Assembly (NCBI GenBank): GCA_000799755.1 | Contig: JUHI01000006.1 | Location: forward strand, 309,705 to 373,704 | DNA: 64,000 nucleotides | Source of the DNA: Martinezella tropici | GTDB taxonomy: Bacteria; Pseudomonadota; Alphaproteobacteria; Rhizobiales; Rhizobiaceae | Direction of reading: 5' to 3' | In this document: positions 42,539 through 51,010 of the stretch, one piece after another | Layout of the letters: each line of letters opens with the position of its first letter | How positions within the stretch are numbered: position 1 is the first letter of the stretch | Notes under the pieces: model-generated | Told to the model about the DNA's origin: nothing | Database searches by the model: none | The model's input: the letters and a program-made list of their open reading frames with translations, nothing else | Position numbers and translations under genes: made by a program

Positions 42539-43260
42539 TCGAACCCCACATCCGCCGAGAGGCTATAGCCGCCACCCCAATGCGTCTTGATGACCGATGG
42601 GTTCTTCGGGTCCGGCTCGATCTTCTTGCGCAGGCGGCTCACTTGATTATCGATGCTTCTGTCGAAGATATCAGCGGTTCTCCCGACAGTCAGATCGAGA
42701 AGCTGCTCGCGGCTGAGGACAATGCCCGGGCGCTCGAGAAAAACCTTCAAAAGCCGGAATTCGGCCGTGCTAAGGGGGATGCCGACGCCATCGTCGCCGG
42801 AAAGCTCCTGCCGACCCATGTTCACGCGCCACTGCCCGACGCGGACGACCCTGGCCTTCTTCAGCGTTTCCCGCTGCTGCTGCGGCACGCCGTTGACCCG
42901 GCGCAGGACGGCCCTGATGCGCGCCAGTAATTCACGCGGATTGAACGGCTTGACGAGATAGTCGTCCGCTCCCAATTCGAGGCCGATGATGCGGTCGGTA
43001 TCCTCGCTCATGGCGGTCAAAAAGATGATGGGGGTATCCGTTGTCGCTCGCAGATGACGGCAGACGGAAAGACCATCCTCACCGGGCATCATGACATCGA
43101 GAACGATCAGATCCACGGCGCCGCGCTCGAGGATTCGTCTCAGGGCAAGCCCGCTATCGGCGACGCTGACCTTGTAACCCTGCTGTTCGAGATATTGGCC
43201 GACGAGGTCCCTTATGTCCGAATAATCATCGACGACGGCGATGTGCGCAGCTTTTTGCAT
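42535..43260 (-). CDS. OmpR-family response regulator
   Basis: A 241-residue regulator with a receiver domain (D11-D12, phosphoacceptor D55 in 'LIVLDVMMPGEDG', lysine in 'YLVKPFNPRELLARI') and a winged helix ending 'QVSRLRKKIEPDP' and 'THWGGGYSLSADV'. ATG 43260 puts the first strand at the usual place and has GGAAA upstream; a GTG at 43272 is in frame but less likely. It is the partner of the overlapping EnvZ-like kinase. Confidence 0.92.
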   Translation of the reverse strand: MQKAAHIAVVDDYSDIRDLVGQYLEQQGYKVSVADSGLALRRILERGAVDLIVLDVMMPGEDGLSVCRHLRATTDTPIIFLTAMSEDTDRIIGLELGADDYLVKPFNPRELLARIRAVLRRVNGVPQQQRETLKKARVVRVGQWRVNMGRQELSGDDGVGIPLSTAEFRLLKVFLERPGIVLSREQLLDLTVGRTADIFDRSIDNQVSRLRKKIEPDPKNPSVIKTHWGGGYSLSADVGFE

Positions 43261-43831
43261 GAGATTTTCCACGATCTTAAGTCACTTTACAGAAGGCCGC
43301 ACCAAGCCGCATCGAAAAAAGTGTATCAAAGTTTCACATAGACCGAAGAGTTGCGTCTCAGGTCGCACCCACGACAGCTTGAAACCCCGGCGAGAGCAGA
43401 AACATGCTCGTATCGAGAGGATATGGATTTCACCAAACCATCCCCGAAATCCAATCAATATTCCGCGCAAGGCCCTCAACAACTGACAAATTATAAGATT
43501 GCTGTCACAGGGGTATGCCGCAGACCAGCAAATTTGTAACAAGCTGTCGCAAGATTCACGTCGCCAGCAGGCGTTGCCAAGACGAACTATCGCAGCGAAA
43601 CGGCGCCGCGCCGACAATGGTCAAATCCTGCCGTTCCCCCTGTAAGGCAGGCGCTTGCGGCAGCCGTTGCAGCGCTGTCGTCGCGCCGGCGCGCTTGGAT
43701 ACCGACAGACCGCGCTGTCATCACCAGCGACAGGCTTTTACATCTCCGGCACAAAGCTGCGACAGGACCGGTCTACTCTTGCCGTCGAAAATCACTTGTT
43801 CGGTCATCAATATCGAAGCTGGCAGGAGGAT
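43261..43831. other. Intergenic region with no supported gene
   Basis: This 571-bp region lies upstream of both the response regulator and the small protein at 43832. No frame in it has a believable start and composition. I see no strong palindrome. It contains AT-rich stretches near 43480-43545 that could be promoters. Confidence 0.4.
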
Positions 43832-44095
43832 ATGGAATTGGCCATAGAACTAGCACAGATCGCAACGCTTCGCCGCGTTCTCGAAATATTTTGCGCCCGG
43901 CACGAACTGGCTTTTGCCGACCGGACGGCAATCACCGCCGCCCGCGAACTGATGAAATTTGCCGACGAAGGCGAAACTGATCCGACAATTCTGGAACAGC
44001 GCCTCGACGAGGCAATGCAGACTTACAGCGAGCGCTCGCCTCTTGCTTCCAAGATAATGGTGTCGATGAGCGCTTCACCCGCGCGGCATCAGTAA
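43832..44095 (+). CDS. Small helical protein of unknown function
   Basis: An 87-residue soluble protein, probably all helical: 'AIELAQIATLRRVLEIFCAR', then 'ITAARELMKFADEGETDPTI' and 'LEQRLDEAMQTYSER'. The pattern suggests a short helical bundle with many acidic residues. ATG 43832 follows AGGAGGA very closely (two bases); the TTG at 43838 would be better spaced, so the start may be two codons later. The frame is open further upstream without a good start. I recognise no family. The next gene starts 58 bp later on the same strand. Confidence 0.5.
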   Translation: MELAIELAQIATLRRVLEIFCARHELAFADRTAITAARELMKFADEGETDPTILEQRLDEAMQTYSERSPLASKIMVSMSASPARHQ

Positions 44096-44152
44096 TTGCG
44101 AGAGCCGGTATCATCCCGTCATCGTCCAGGTCCAAAATCCGAGGACAACCTC

Positions 44153-44731
44153 ATGCATCTTTCCCGCCGCACCGTGCTGACATCGATAGTGGCCGCAGCA
44201 GCCGCACCGAGATGGAGCTTCGCCGCCGGCGAGCAACGGGTTCTGATTGTCTACTATTCCTACACCGGCCACACCGGAGCGGTCGCGGAGAAGCTTCGCG
44301 CGCTTCTGGGAGCGGAGCTTTTCGAAATCCAGATGCAAGCTCCCTATCCGCTCGACATGCAGCGCGCCGCCGAACAATCGAAATACGAACTGGAAACCGG
44401 CGAGCTTCCCCCCTTGTTCGATGGCCTTCCGAAGCCTTCGAAATACGATCTGGTTCTCGTGGGTGGTCCCGTATGGTGGAATACCATTACGCCGCCCGTC
44501 ATGAGCTTTCTTGAGCGGACGGACTTTGGCGGACGGAAGGTCGCGCCCTTTGCCACATATGTGCTGGAACCGGCGCATTACGAACGGAATTTTGCCGCCC
44601 AAGCGCGCAGTGCTTCGCTTCTGTCGAGCCTGATGATCAGCGAATTCGAAGTAACCGAGGGACAGGCGGACAAGGCCATTGCAGCCTGGGCCCTCCGAAA
44701 TCTGCCGAAATACGGCCCACAAGCCTTGTGA
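44153..44731 (+). CDS. Exported flavodoxin (Tat-like signal)
   Basis: A 192-residue protein. The first 24 residues, 'MHLSRRTVLTSIVAAAAAPR', carry a twin-arginine-like motif (SRRTVL) and a hydrophobic stretch. The flavodoxin fold follows, with the phosphate-binding loop 'IVYYSYTGHTGAVAEKL' and later 'YDLVLVGGPVWWNTITPPV' (FMN-flanking aromatic loop). Flavodoxins usually act in the cytoplasm; export of a folded FMN protein by Tat fits the signal. Start ATG 44153 follows a GAGGA. The physiological partner is unknown. Confidence 0.85.
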   Translation: MHLSRRTVLTSIVAAAAAPRWSFAAGEQRVLIVYYSYTGHTGAVAEKLRALLGAELFEIQMQAPYPLDMQRAAEQSKYELETGELPPLFDGLPKPSKYDLVLVGGPVWWNTITPPVMSFLERTDFGGRKVAPFATYVLEPAHYERNFAAQARSASLLSSLMISEFEVTEGQADKAIAAWALRNLPKYGPQAL

Positions 44732-44891
44732 GCTTGCCGGAAACACGCGAATTATTTTCACTCCGCCAACGGCATAGGCACCGATCTGCCGTCATAATGG
44801 CAAGCCGCCCACCACGATGTTCTGCGTTCTGCTGCCTGGACGTTGATAATATTCTATGCTTGCAGAGGCCATCCACCAGCGGAGATTCTCA

Positions 44892-45485
44892 ATGGGCGAA
44901 GCATTTCCCGCGACTTCGATGCCGGACCGCGACTGGTGGGGTGCTCTCTGGCCAGATCCACTGGCGATCCTCGAAGCGCTTGGCATCAAGTCCGACATGA
45001 CCGTACTCGATCTTTGCTGCGGCGACGGCTACTTCACGGCGCCGCTGGCGAAACTCGTTGCCGGAAAGGTCTATGCGCTCGATCTGGATGAGACCATGAT
45101 CGAGTTGGCAAGAGCTGAAGCCGCGCTACAGGATGTCTCCGTGCAGAAATGGATCCATGCCGATGCCCGCGACATCGCGGAACATCTTCCCGAAAACGTT
45201 GATTACGTTCTGATGGCGAACACGTTTCACGGCGTTCCCGATCAGCCCGGCCTCGTCCGTGCCGTCCGTTCGGTGCTCGCATCGAACGGATTGTTCGCTA
45301 TCGTCAACTGGGAAGCACGAGCACGCGAGGAGACCACGGTGCTCGGGGCGCCGCGCGGCCCCAAGACCGAGATGCGCATGACGCCGGCACAGGTCGCCAC
45401 GATTGTCGAAACCGGCGGCTTCAAATCCCGAAATACAATCGAACTACCGCCCTATCACTACGGTATCGTCTTTGCCACCTCGTAG
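44892..45485 (+). CDS. Class I SAM-dependent methyltransferase
   Basis: A 197-residue methyltransferase with the motif 'TVLDLCCGDGYFTAPLAKLV' (about residues 37-56), 'VYALDLDETMIELAR', 'WIHADARDIAEHL' and 'VDYVLMANTFHGV' in the expected order. It belongs to the Methyltransf_11/25 group. ATG 44892 has a GGAGA nine bases upstream; an earlier ATG at 44856 is in frame but lacks a good ribosome-binding site. Substrate unknown; the group includes enzymes for small molecules, lipids and arsenite. Confidence 0.85.
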   Translation: MGEAFPATSMPDRDWWGALWPDPLAILEALGIKSDMTVLDLCCGDGYFTAPLAKLVAGKVYALDLDETMIELARAEAALQDVSVQKWIHADARDIAEHLPENVDYVLMANTFHGVPDQPGLVRAVRSVLASNGLFAIVNWEARAREETTVLGAPRGPKTEMRMTPAQVATIVETGGFKSRNTIELPPYHYGIVFATS

Positions 45486-45580
45486 TTGATCCCCCAACAG
45501 CACCCGATCCGCTATTACCCTTCGGCACAATGCAAGGTCTGCATGACTAGCCCCGTGCAAGCTATGGGCGATATTGGATA

Positions 45581-45598
45581 CACGCGTGCACGATCGTG
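45581..45598. repeat. Two adjacent palindromes upstream of the Ser-rich protein gene
   Basis: CACGCGTG (45581-45588) and CACGATCGTG (45589-45598) are perfect palindromes placed end to end, 71 bp before the start codon at 45669. They may be a regulatory site. The evidence is symmetry and position only. Confidence 0.3.
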
Positions 45599-45668
45599 GT
45601 CTCGCCGGGGGCGGAGAGCCAAGCTGGTCGAGCACCGATGATCATTGGGGCAGATCGGAGATATCGAC

Positions 45669-46325
45669 ATGGTGAACAGCATCAATTCGCTGCGACTTCT
45701 CAACTCGCATAGCACGCTGCGAAGCCTGCACAGCGGAAACGCGACGGAGACCGATACATCGCGGATATCGAGAGCGACGAGCTCGCTTGCAAACGACGCC
45801 TACACGTCGGTTCGTTCGAACAGCAAGCTCAGCATCCTTCTCCAGGGGCTGTCGACGAACAATGGCTCTGCGAAAGCCGGATCGACGCTTTCGGCTTCGA
45901 AGCCGATCGATAATATCTCGTCCGGTGATTTCATGAAGGCACTCAATGCGAAGCTAAAGGCCTCTTCGTTCGATCCTGTCAGCGGACCGCAGTCGAAAGC
46001 GATGTTGAGCGCGCTCAAAAGCGGAAATCTGTCCGTCTACGATCCGATCAAGGGCGTCTCGGTCGACGCATGGAATCCGGATGACAAGACGAGCAAGGCC
46101 AGCAAGCCCGAAGCGATGGAAAAGAGCACCTGGAACGAGTTTCTGAAGGAGCACCTGAAGCGCGACGGCAAGGGAGCCCTGGTGAGGACGAGCGATGGCA
46201 GCTACATCGACAAGGCTACCGGACAAAATGCCTTCTTTGGCACCATCAATGGCAAATACTACTATGCGACTTGGCCATCGGTGACCGCGAGCGACGGTGC
46301 ATCGCCGGGGAAGACGAACGGCTAG
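45669..46325 (+). CDS. Ser-rich protein of unknown function
   Basis: A 218-residue hydrophilic protein. Residues 1-90 are Ser/Asn/Thr-rich and low in complexity ('SINSLRLLNSHSTLRSLHSG'). The C-terminal half is better defined, with 'DPIKGVSVDAWNPDDKTSK', 'STWNEFLKEHLKRDGKGALV' and 'GSYIDKATGQNAFFGTINGK', and aromatic residues at the end. There is no signal peptide or membrane segment. The N-terminus resembles the disordered, Ser-rich ends of flagellar or type III/I exported proteins, but I cannot assign it. ATG 45669 has GGAG upstream; 45645 is also in frame. It is convergent with the MFS gene. Confidence 0.65.
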   Translation: MVNSINSLRLLNSHSTLRSLHSGNATETDTSRISRATSSLANDAYTSVRSNSKLSILLQGLSTNNGSAKAGSTLSASKPIDNISSGDFMKALNAKLKASSFDPVSGPQSKAMLSALKSGNLSVYDPIKGVSVDAWNPDDKTSKASKPEAMEKSTWNEFLKEHLKRDGKGALVRTSDGSYIDKATGQNAFFGTINGKYYYATWPSVTASDGASPGKTNG

Positions 46326-46344
46326 GCAAAACCGTGAAAAACCT

Positions 46345-46376
46345 TGGCCGCCCCCGCTGAACCACGGGGGCGGCCA
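46345..46376. terminator. Bidirectional terminator
   Basis: TGGCCGCCCCCG (46345-46356) pairs perfectly with CGGGGGCGGCCA (46365-46376) around an eight-base loop. On the minus strand the stem is followed by AGGTTTTT, so it terminates the MFS gene ending at 46383. It also lies 19 bp after the Ser-rich protein stop. Confidence 0.85.
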
Positions 46377-46382
46377 TATCCT

Positions 46383-47570
46383 TCAATTCAAGACGACCGC
46401 GCGCATCCTTCGAAGAGAGAGCGTGAACAACAGACCGGCGATCGCAGCAACAGTCCCTGCCATGAAAACACTGCCATAGCCGGCCCTGTCGGCCAGAAGG
46501 CCGGCAAAGGGCCCGGTCAGCCCGTAGGCAAGATCCTGGAAGGCAGAGAAGCCGCCGAGCGCTGTGCCGCGCAGATGTGGCTCCACCCGGCTGACAACTT
46601 CCCGACCCAGCGCCGGATAGATCATCGAGCAGCCGAGCCCCGTCAGGAATGCGCCCGCCAGCGCAACCGTCGGGTCCGCAGCGCTCCAGATTAACAACTG
46701 GCCCACCGCTTCGACAACGAGCGATCCGGCTGCGACCGGCAGGCCGCCGATGCGATCCGGCAGATGGCCGAAGAACACGCGCATCAGAACGAAGCCAACG
46801 CCGAAGGCGGTGAGGCCCAAGCCGGCATAGTTCCAGCCCCGATCGAGGAAATAGAGCGTGAAGAACGCACCGATCGCAGCAAAGCCTATGCCCTGCAGGC
46901 ACACGACCGCGCCATGCAGCCAGACCTTGCCTATGACGCTCCAGAATGGCGGGCGCTCTGCACCGGGATGCGGTGCGATCCCGGGAACTCGCCAGATTGC
47001 CAACAGACCGAGGAGCGGCAGCACGGCGCTGATCGCCATCATGCCGGCAAAGCCGAAGCGGTCGAACAGCGCCAGACCGATCGGACCGCCTACGGCCAGC
47101 GCCCCGTAGATGGCGGCGCCGACCAGTGCCAATACCCTGCCCGAACGCGCCGGGCCGACAAAGCCGATGCCCCAGGCGATGATGCCGACGGCGACCAGGC
47201 TCTCGCCCAGCCCGAGAAGCAGGCGCCCGACCAGCAGCAACAGAAAGGACGGCAGCGGCATATGGGCGACAAGGCCCGCAGCCAGCGCCATCAACGCGCC
47301 GGCAACATAGAGGGCAAGGCCCCGCATCACGGCCGGCTTGGCGCCACGATGATCCGAGAGGCTGCCAGCATAACCGCGTGTAAGGATGGTGGCGAAAAAG
47401 GCGATACCGACGCCAAGCCCGGCCCAGACATTGCCGAACCGTAACTGCTCGCTCACATAAAGCGGCACAATGGGAAACGACATGCCGATGCAAAGATAGG
47501 AAATGAAGAGAATGGTGCTGAGCAACAGCAGACGACCGCGTGCCGGATCGGGTGTCGATTGAAAAGCCAT
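46383..47570 (-). CDS. MFS efflux transporter (YhhS/arabinose-efflux type)
   Basis: A 395-residue protein with twelve hydrophobic segments. Family features: 'GLGVGIAFFATILTRGYAGS', then 'LSDHRGAKPAVMRGL' after TM2, and 'GCSMIYPALGREVVSRVEP' in the second half, as in the YhhS/YfcJ group of drug or sugar efflux proteins. It lies downstream of a TetR gene on the same strand, with a terminator-like hairpin between them. That pairing suggests repression of efflux by TetR (inference). A terminator follows the stop. Confidence 0.87.
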   Translation of the reverse strand: MAFQSTPDPARGRLLLLSTILFISYLCIGMSFPIVPLYVSEQLRFGNVWAGLGVGIAFFATILTRGYAGSLSDHRGAKPAVMRGLALYVAGALMALAAGLVAHMPLPSFLLLLVGRLLLGLGESLVAVGIIAWGIGFVGPARSGRVLALVGAAIYGALAVGGPIGLALFDRFGFAGMMAISAVLPLLGLLAIWRVPGIAPHPGAERPPFWSVIGKVWLHGAVVCLQGIGFAAIGAFFTLYFLDRGWNYAGLGLTAFGVGFVLMRVFFGHLPDRIGGLPVAAGSLVVEAVGQLLIWSAADPTVALAGAFLTGLGCSMIYPALGREVVSRVEPHLRGTALGGFSAFQDLAYGLTGPFAGLLADRAGYGSVFMAGTVAAIAGLLFTLSLRRMRAVVLN

Positions 47571-47608
47571 GATGATCTCCAGGCTTTTCCTCGATCGGCG
47601 AAGGCATT

Positions 47609-47648
47609 AAAAAACGCACTCCGACCGACGAGGATCGTTGAGTGCGTT
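47609..47648 (-). terminator. Terminator or attenuator between tetR and the MFS gene
   Basis: On the minus strand, AACGCACTC and GAGTGCGTT (plus coordinates 47640-47648 and 47613-47621) form a nine-pair stem with an 18-base loop, followed by TTTTTTAA. It lies 95 bp after the tetR stop and 38 bp before the MFS start. It would stop tetR transcripts or attenuate read-through into the transporter gene. Confidence 0.75.
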
Positions 47649-47742
47649 GCTTGACGTCAAACGCTTACGGCCAGCAAGACTGGCTGCGTTTCCAATAGTC
47701 TCTTGCCGAATGACTGTCAATAAAGCGAGGCCGAGAGATCGT

Positions 47743-48375
47743 TCAAAGAGGTTTGAGGCTTTCGAGATAGGCACAGAACATATTCGCCATGGCCTCTCCA
47801 TAGGCATCGATCTCCTGCGACGTTCGCGGGCTCTCCGAAAACCGCTTCCCCACTGCGCCGAGCGTGGTTGTCACGAGATCCGTTGCCAAATCGAGTGTTG
47901 CGATATCGACCCCCGGCAACGCTTCGCGCATGAAGGCCAGCAAAATCCGGTCCCCGGATGATCTGACCTCACGCGCTTCAGGAGCATCCCGATAAAGCGG
48001 CGCGGCATCGTTGAGTGCGACACGCATGGCGGCCTCTTCGCATTCGGAGCGAAGAAACGCGTGGACGAGCGCGCGCAATCGTTCCAGTGGCGGCTTTGCA
48101 CCATCTTCAAGAATCTCGCGCAACAGATCGGACGTCTGTCGCCATTCGTCGCTCTGAAGTCGGAAAAGGATTGCCGCCTTGTTGGGAAAATACTGGTATA
48201 CGGACCCGACGCTGACGCCTGCCTTTTCCGCGACGCGCGCCGTGGTGAAACGTTGTGCGCCTTCCTTTGCCAAAACCTGAGCGGCGGCGCTGAGAATTGC
48301 GGAAACGAGCTCGGTCGACCGCGCCTGCTTCGGCTGCTTTCGCGATGAAATCTTGGCTCTTGGACGATCCGCCAT
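47743..48375 (-). CDS. TetR family transcriptional regulator
   Basis: A 210-residue regulator. After a basic N-terminus ('MADRPRAKISSRKQPKQAR'), the HTH reads 'ILSAAAQVLAKEGAQRFTTA' and 'RVAEKAGVSVGSVYQYFPNK', the TetR signature. The ligand domain is helical and unassigned, with 'LVTTTLGAVGKRF' near the end. It lies upstream of the MFS efflux gene on the same strand and probably controls it. A palindrome with the core GTTGCGCAAC lies about 50 bp before the start. Confidence 0.92.
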   Translation of the reverse strand: MADRPRAKISSRKQPKQARSTELVSAILSAAAQVLAKEGAQRFTTARVAEKAGVSVGSVYQYFPNKAAILFRLQSDEWRQTSDLLREILEDGAKPPLERLRALVHAFLRSECEEAAMRVALNDAAPLYRDAPEAREVRSSGDRILLAFMREALPGVDIATLDLATDLVTTTLGAVGKRFSESPRTSQEIDAYGEAMANMFCAYLESLKPL

Positions 48376-48422
48376 ATCGATGTCCTCAATGCGAATAGCG
48401 AGAATGCCGAACTAGTCGTATT

Positions 48423-48438
48423 TTGCGCGTTGCGCAAC
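48423..48438. promoter_or_regulatory. Inverted repeat upstream of tetR, candidate operator
   Basis: TTGCGC (48423-48428) and GCGCAA (48432-48437) flank a three-base spacer, and GTTGCGCAAC (48429-48438) is itself a perfect palindrome. The site is 48-63 bp upstream of the tetR start and overlaps the start of the cyclase remnant. Position fits TetR autoregulation. Confidence 0.35.
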
Positions 48439-48816
48439 AACGTGCGCGGACGGCCCTTATGTGCAGCCGCGGTGAACGCCGCCAGGGAAGGACTGCGGGC
48501 ACTCGAACTCATCAATGCCACGCCATCGCGAAAGACGGCGCCGCCGCTTCGCGCCCGCATCGGCATCGGCATCGGAGACGTCGTTCACGGCAATATCGGC
48601 TCGGCCGGGCGTTTCTCGTTCACGATCATCGGGACGCCGGTCAACAGGTCAGCCCGGCTCCAGGCCCTGGCAAAGAAACTGGACGCGGCCATGCTGATAA
48701 CAACTGACATCGCCGAAGCGACCGGTGTCGAATGTAGGTCCTTCGGCAGCCGCGCCTTGAGGGGCTTTGACCATCCCGTCAATGTTGTGGGTTTCGGCGT
48801 TTCCGACGATCACTGA
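48430..48816 (+). pseudogene. Remnant of a class III adenylate/guanylate cyclase
   Basis: A 128-codon frame without a proper start (TTG at 48430). It encodes the second half of a class III cyclase domain: 'LRARIGIGIGDVVHGNIGSA', 'FTIIGTPVNRSARLQALAKK' and a C-terminal part. The Asn and Arg of the 'GTPVNRSARL' transition-state motif are kept. The first metal-binding aspartate region and everything N-terminal to it are missing. The fragment starts next to the tetR promoter, so tetR insertion or a deletion may have removed the 5' part. It is unlikely to be active. Confidence 0.72.
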
Positions 48817-49004
48817 AAATGCGAATGGCGGCATCGAAGATCACCGAGGTCATCCGGTTTTCGTGACACGTAATTTCAATTTTTCGATTTATTTTCAAAT
48901 ATATAACAGCACGCTCTGCGCACCCTTGACGAATGCGATTATGAAATGCGACGAATTATTCGTATTTTCTCCCGGCGATACTTCAGATCAAAACGGAGAG
49001 ACAG

Positions 49005-49682
49005 ATGACCACCTTGACGACTGCCCCGCTGCCAAAATTGCTCGACCGGCTGTTTGAGGAAGCCGAAGCGGCATCGCCGGCCGCGCTTCCCTCGGTCGCG
49101 GCATATTGGAACAACCTTTCGAGCGAGGAGCGCGGGCGTCTAGTGCGCAGCAGGACCGATTACCTCGACTTCTATGGGCGAATGAAGGACATACCGCTCG
49201 CCATCTCCCGCGAGACCGGGATGTTGCTTTATATGCTGGCACGGAGCACAGGCGCGCGAACCGCCGTCGAATTCGGAACCTCGTTTGGTGTCTCCACCCT
49301 GTATTTGGCTGCAGCACTGCGGGACAATGGAGGCGGCCGCGTGATCACAACCGAATTCGAGCCTTCCAAAGTGGCACGGGCGCGGGAGAATCTGACGGCC
49401 GCCGGCCTTATCGATCTTGTCGAGATCCGCCAGGGCCACGCCCTGCAAACCCTGCGGTCCGATCTCCCCGATACCATCGACCTCTTGCTCCTCGATGGCG
49501 CCAAGGCGCTCTATCCGGATATCCTGAAGCTGGTGGAAAGCCGCCTCCGACCAGGAGCGTTCGTGGTCGCCGACAATGCCGATTTCTGCCCGGAATATCT
49601 GGCTTTGGTGCGGTCGTCGACCAGCGACTACATGTCCACCGCCTTTGCCGAGGATATCGAGTTGTCCATGCGGCTCGGCTGA
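49005..49682 (+). CDS. O-methyltransferase family protein
   Basis: A 225-residue SAM-dependent enzyme of the O-methyltransferase-3/CmcI-like group. It has 'AISRETGMLLYMLARSTGAR', the SAM motif 'AVEFGTSFGVSTLYLAAAL', 'VITTEFEPSKVARARENL' and 'TIDLLLLDGAKALYPDILK'. These match catechol- or caffeoyl-CoA-type O-methyltransferases, in which metal-binding aspartates are conserved; here 'LLLLDGAK' and 'VADNADF' supply candidates. ATG 49005 has GGAGAGA upstream. It stands alone, convergent with the ParB-like gene. Substrate unknown. Confidence 0.87.
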   Translation: MTTLTTAPLPKLLDRLFEEAEAASPAALPSVAAYWNNLSSEERGRLVRSRTDYLDFYGRMKDIPLAISRETGMLLYMLARSTGARTAVEFGTSFGVSTLYLAAALRDNGGGRVITTEFEPSKVARARENLTAAGLIDLVEIRQGHALQTLRSDLPDTIDLLLLDGAKALYPDILKLVESRLRPGAFVVADNADFCPEYLALVRSSTSDYMSTAFAEDIELSMRLG

Positions 49683-49756
49683 CGCGAGCCGCCGCATGAA
49701 CGCACTTCGAAAAGCCGCCGTTCGCTCCTCTGCTCCTTACCGGAGCGGGGGGCGGA

Positions 49757-50386
49757 TTATTCGGGAACCAGACCGCACCAGCCGGGCAGGTAATCGGCAT
49801 CCTTACCCTTGGCAAGCTTATGCGCCTTCTCTAGCGCGGACTCGAAATCCTTATCGAGTTCCTTGCGCTTGATGCGGCGGCGCAAGAAATCCGCCCAGAG
49901 GAATTCGCTGAAGGGCGTCGTATCCTTGGCATAACCACCGACATGCCGCAGTTCACCGGCAAGCGACCGATAGGGATCATCGATCAGATCCTTGATGCTT
50001 TTCGGAATGTCCTCATAACCGCGTCGCTTCCCCTCGTCGTCGAAGGGATGCATCCAGTCGTGGCAGTCCATGACGAACCAGAAGGAATCCCGGTCGAGCC
50101 GCGAGAGATCGGCGACGGTCGTCACCAGAACATCCTTCACCCCCTCTTCATAGAGCGCGAGGGAAAGATGGTGATGATCGATGACATAGTATTTTCCGCG
50201 CGGTCCGCGAATCGCCGGCACCATGTGATTTCCGAGGAACTCGCCGGCCTTGTCGCCCTCGGCTTCCGCCTTGAGGCGCCACGCCTTGCGCTTGGCCTTG
50301 ACCTCGCGCATGCCGACGGTGATCTGGGTGGGCTTCAATTCTTCGATGGGAACTGGATGCAGGATGGGTTCGCGCAGCGTAACCAT
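49757..50386 (-). CDS. ParB-like protein (ParBc_2 family)
   Basis: A 209-residue soluble protein. 'VPIEELKPTQITVGMREV' and 'IRGPRGKYYVIDHHHLSLAL' form the ParB/sulfiredoxin-like nuclease-fold core, with 'FWFVMDCHDWMHPFDDEGKR' and 'FSEFLWADFLRRRIKRKELD' further on. This is the PF08857-type ParB-like family, whose members are not plasmid-partition proteins. There is no HTH domain and no parA neighbour, so a partition role is unlikely. Function unknown. ATG 50386; convergent with the O-methyltransferase gene. Confidence 0.83.
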   Translation of the reverse strand: MVTLREPILHPVPIEELKPTQITVGMREVKAKRKAWRLKAEAEGDKAGEFLGNHMVPAIRGPRGKYYVIDHHHLSLALYEEGVKDVLVTTVADLSRLDRDSFWFVMDCHDWMHPFDDEGKRRGYEDIPKSIKDLIDDPYRSLAGELRHVGGYAKDTTPFSEFLWADFLRRRIKRKELDKDFESALEKAHKLAKGKDADYLPGWCGLVPE

Positions 50387-50540
50387 TTGAAAGCTCTCCG
50401 CAAAGGCAGGACTGCGCTAACGTAGCACAACCGTCCAATCCGGCAAGCTCGGCGTCAAATATGCTTAGCCGCCAAATCGTCACGGCCACAGAACGGTCCG
50501 CAGCGACGAGCACCCTTGTCTTTGAACTAGCGGATCGCCC

Positions 50541-50753
50541 TCATGCGGCCGTTTTAATCACCGTGAACTGGGAACGCCGGTAGAAGGCCAGCATTTCCCG
50601 CTCGAAGCTTTCCACGGCGAGCACGGCCCATGGTTCGTAATGATCGTTGCGGGAGCGCATCCCGCGCCGACGACCCATGTCGAGCAGTCCACGCCATGCC
50701 CAATCTACCAACCCCATCCCGTCACTCTTACCCTGCCCAGGTCCTGTCGCCAT
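50541..50753 (-). CDS. Possible small protein, unknown function
   Basis: A 70-residue frame on the minus strand, with a Gly/Arg-rich start ('MATGPGQGKSDGMGLVDWAW') and a C-terminal part 'YEPWAVLAVESFEREMLAFY' that looks helical and protein-like. The ribosome-binding site is weak and no family is recognised. It lies between the ParB-like and PAP2 genes. The frame is open upstream through the PAP2 gene, so the start is uncertain. It is included because the C-terminal segment has a real coding pattern. Confidence 0.35.
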   Translation of the reverse strand: MATGPGQGKSDGMGLVDWAWRGLLDMGRRRGMRSRNDHYEPWAVLAVESFEREMLAFYRRSQFTVIKTAA

Positions 50754-51010
50754 CCGCTCTACCGGCCTCAATCGCGTCCGGCGGCATGACCAACTGTAAA
50801 TAGGTAACCCTTGATCGAAGGAAAGGTGAAGCAACGTTGTATTAAGGTTTGTAACATGCGTTTGCCTGGAACTGTCGCATTGCGGCGACACTATGCCTCC
50901 GATCCTGACCCGGAAAGCAGGAATGAACGAGAGACAAGTAACTGGCGCACACACTCTCAAGGCGCGAATAATCGGAATTGCCGGCACCCAGGGTCCACGG
51001 GACGATGGGC

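Noticed and set aside
49757..50386. ParB-like gene as evidence of a plasmid partition locus
   Set aside because: It lacks the ParB helix-turn-helix and a parA partner, and the family (ParBc_2) is not tied to partition.
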